DNA from: CAYXDR01 sp046498185
GTDB taxonomy: Bacteria; Desulfobacterota; DSM-4660; Desulfatiglandales; Desulfatiglandaceae
NCBI GenBank assembly: GCA_046498185.1
Contig: JAWOBE010000215.1
Coordinates: 1-7,399, forward strand
Length of the DNA: 7,399 nt
Reading direction: 5' to 3'
Part shown: one piece after another, positions 6,460 to 7,399 of the stretch
Layout of the letters: every line of letters begins with the position of its first letter
How positions within the stretch are numbered: the stretch's first letter is position 1
Translations under genes and position numbers: made by a program
The notes under the pieces: generated by a model
The model's database searches: none
Told to the model about the DNA's origin: nothing
The model's input: only the letters and a program-made list of their open reading frames with translations

Positions 6460-7329
6460 AGATCCCTCATACATTTCCCTGGCATGATAGGAGCTCCGCA
6501 CAAACGGGCCGCTTGCAACTGCCTTGAAGCCTATCTCTAACGCGCGATCTTTCCACGATTGAAATTCTTGGGGCGGTATGAACCTTGAGACTGGTGTGTG
6601 CTGCGGGCCGGGCTGGAGGTATTGCCCGAGCGTAAGAAGCCTGCACCCTGCGTCGGCCAGGTCGTGAAGCGTTTCATCAACCTCTTTTTCAGATTCTCCG
6701 AGCCCCAGCATCATCCCGGATTTGACCGGTATGTCCGGGGCACGACGCCCGGCGTTCGAAAGTACTTCGAGAGACCTTGTGTAAGCCGCTCCCGGCCGAA
6801 CGGAGGCATAAAGTCGCGGCATGGTTTCGATATTGTGGTTCAGGACATTGGGCCTGGCCGAAAGCACCTCTTCAAGAGCCGCGTTGCTTCCCTGAAAATC
6901 CGGAATCAGAACCTCCACGCTAACATGCGGAATTCGTTTTCGTAGAGCATAAATCGTATCCCTGAAAGCCGATGCCCCGCCGTCCGGAAGATCGTCCCTG
7001 GTGACAGATGTCACCACCACGTATTCAAGCCCGAGAGACGCCGCCGCCCCGGCCACACGGGCGGGTTCATCGGCATCCGGGGGAGAGGGTCGGCCGTGAA
7101 CCACCGCACAGAAGCGGCAGTCCCTGGTGCAGCGGTCGCCAAGGATCAGGAAAGTTGCAGTTCCGCTTTGGAAGCATTCGAACATGTTCGGGCACCTGGC
7201 TTCCTGGCAGACCGTATGGAGGCGCGATTGGGCGAGAAGCCTCCGGATTTTTTCGTATTCAGGTCCGCTGGGAAGCTTCTTTCGCAGCCATTCAGGCTTC
7301 CTGGACCTTGTTCCCGGCTGTGAATTCAT
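6451..7329 (-). CDS. lipA: Lipoyl synthase (radical SAM)
   Basis: This enzyme inserts two sulfur atoms into protein-bound octanoyl groups, making the lipoyl cofactor of 2-oxoacid dehydrogenases and the glycine cleavage H protein. The 292-residue protein is complete. The auxiliary [4Fe-4S] cluster ligands are in CQEARCPNMFEC (C41, C46, C52; CX4CX5C). The radical SAM cluster ligands are in CTRDCRFC (C67, C71, C74; CX3CX2C). Also conserved are VTSVTRDDLPDGGA (106-119), the segment LNHNIET (163-169), SGMMLGLGE (204-212), TLGQYLQPG (233-241) and the C-terminal RSSYHA (278-283), whose serine coordinates the auxiliary cluster in this family. The ATG is supported by GGAGG ten bases upstream. It is transcribed against the preceding operon and shares its last 9 bases with the aspartate kinase gene. 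No lipB, lplA or lipoylated-enzyme gene is complete in the window. Confidence 0.98.
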   Translation of the reverse strand: MNSQPGTRSRKPEWLRKKLPSGPEYEKIRRLLAQSRLHTVCQEARCPNMFECFQSGTATFLILGDRCTRDCRFCAVVHGRPSPPDADEPARVAGAAASLGLEYVVVTSVTRDDLPDGGASAFRDTIYALRKRIPHVSVEVLIPDFQGSNAALEEVLSARPNVLNHNIETMPRLYASVRPGAAYTRSLEVLSNAGRRAPDIPVKSGMMLGLGESEKEVDETLHDLADAGCRLLTLGQYLQPGPQHTPVSRFIPPQEFQSWKDRALEIGFKAVASGPFVRSSYHAREMYEGSLL

Positions 7330-7339
7330 TTTATGAAAA

Positions 7340-7344
7340 CCTCC
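7340..7344 (-). promoter_or_regulatory. Ribosome binding site of lipA
   Basis: On the minus strand GGAGG lies ten bases before the ATG at 7329. It supports the chosen start, which also gives a normal-length LipA N-terminus. Confidence 0.75.
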
Positions 7345-7358
7345 GCTTGAGGGTGCAG

Positions 7359-7399
7359 CTATTTCAAAATCAACTTTTCAAGCCGTTCCGGCGTCGTTT
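7359..7399 (-). CDS. Possible C-terminal end of a gene upstream of lipA (partial)
   Basis: In one minus-strand frame (codons from 7397) the sequence is open from the window edge to a TAG at 7361-7359 and reads TTPERLEKLILK. The other two minus frames stop sooner. The 29-base gap to the lipA start would fit an operon. Twelve residues are too few to identify the product; a lipoate-related gene is plausible only from location. Confidence 0.35.
   Translation of the reverse strand, partial: TTPERLEKLILK

Overview
The window is a compact bacterial chromosomal segment of fairly high GC. It carries five tightly packed plus-strand genes (422-6459), one convergent minus-strand gene (6451-7329), and a gene-poor first ~420 bases that hold a small repeat element. 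All six complete genes belong to recognisable families and show intact key motifs. Gene content, the repeat-rich spacer and the style of the LipA, IMP dehydrogenase and GMP synthetase proteins suggest a Gram-negative environmental bacterium, perhaps a Desulfobacterota (former Deltaproteobacteria) lineage. That placement is inferred from general resemblance and is not proven by any marker here.

Layout. Bases 1-68 may be the end of an upstream plus-strand gene. Bases 72-199 form a 128-bp structured repeat with near-perfect terminal inverted repeats. Bases 200-383 are noncoding with a low-complexity tcg-rich tract. A candidate extended -10 promoter (384-412) lies directly against the start of a Ppx/GppA-family phosphatase (422-1372). 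The next genes are guaB (1359-2822, overlapping by 14 bases), guaA (2824-4383, one-base gap), a stand-alone LUD-domain protein with a C-terminal cysteine motif (4403-5056, perfect Shine-Dalgarno) and an aspartate kinase (5089-6459). No terminator is visible between these genes, so they probably form one operon. The lipoyl synthase gene lipA (6451-7329) runs the other way and overlaps the end of the aspartate kinase gene by 9 bases. A last minus-strand fragment (7359-7399) may be the end of a gene upstream of lipA.

How the genes fit together. GuaB and GuaA convert IMP to XMP and then GMP. The Ppx/GppA phosphatase belongs to the family that hydrolyses polyphosphate and/or pppGpp, and (p)ppGpp is a known regulator of GTP synthesis, so the first three genes look like a guanine-nucleotide and alarmone module. 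Aspartate kinase starts the lysine/threonine/methionine (and diaminopimelate) pathway. The LUD protein has no known role in this setting and is the least explained member. No mobile gene, CRISPR array, tRNA or rRNA was seen. The window is mostly housekeeping, and its interest lies in the operon arrangement, the orphan LUD protein, the apparently leaderless first gene and the repeat element.
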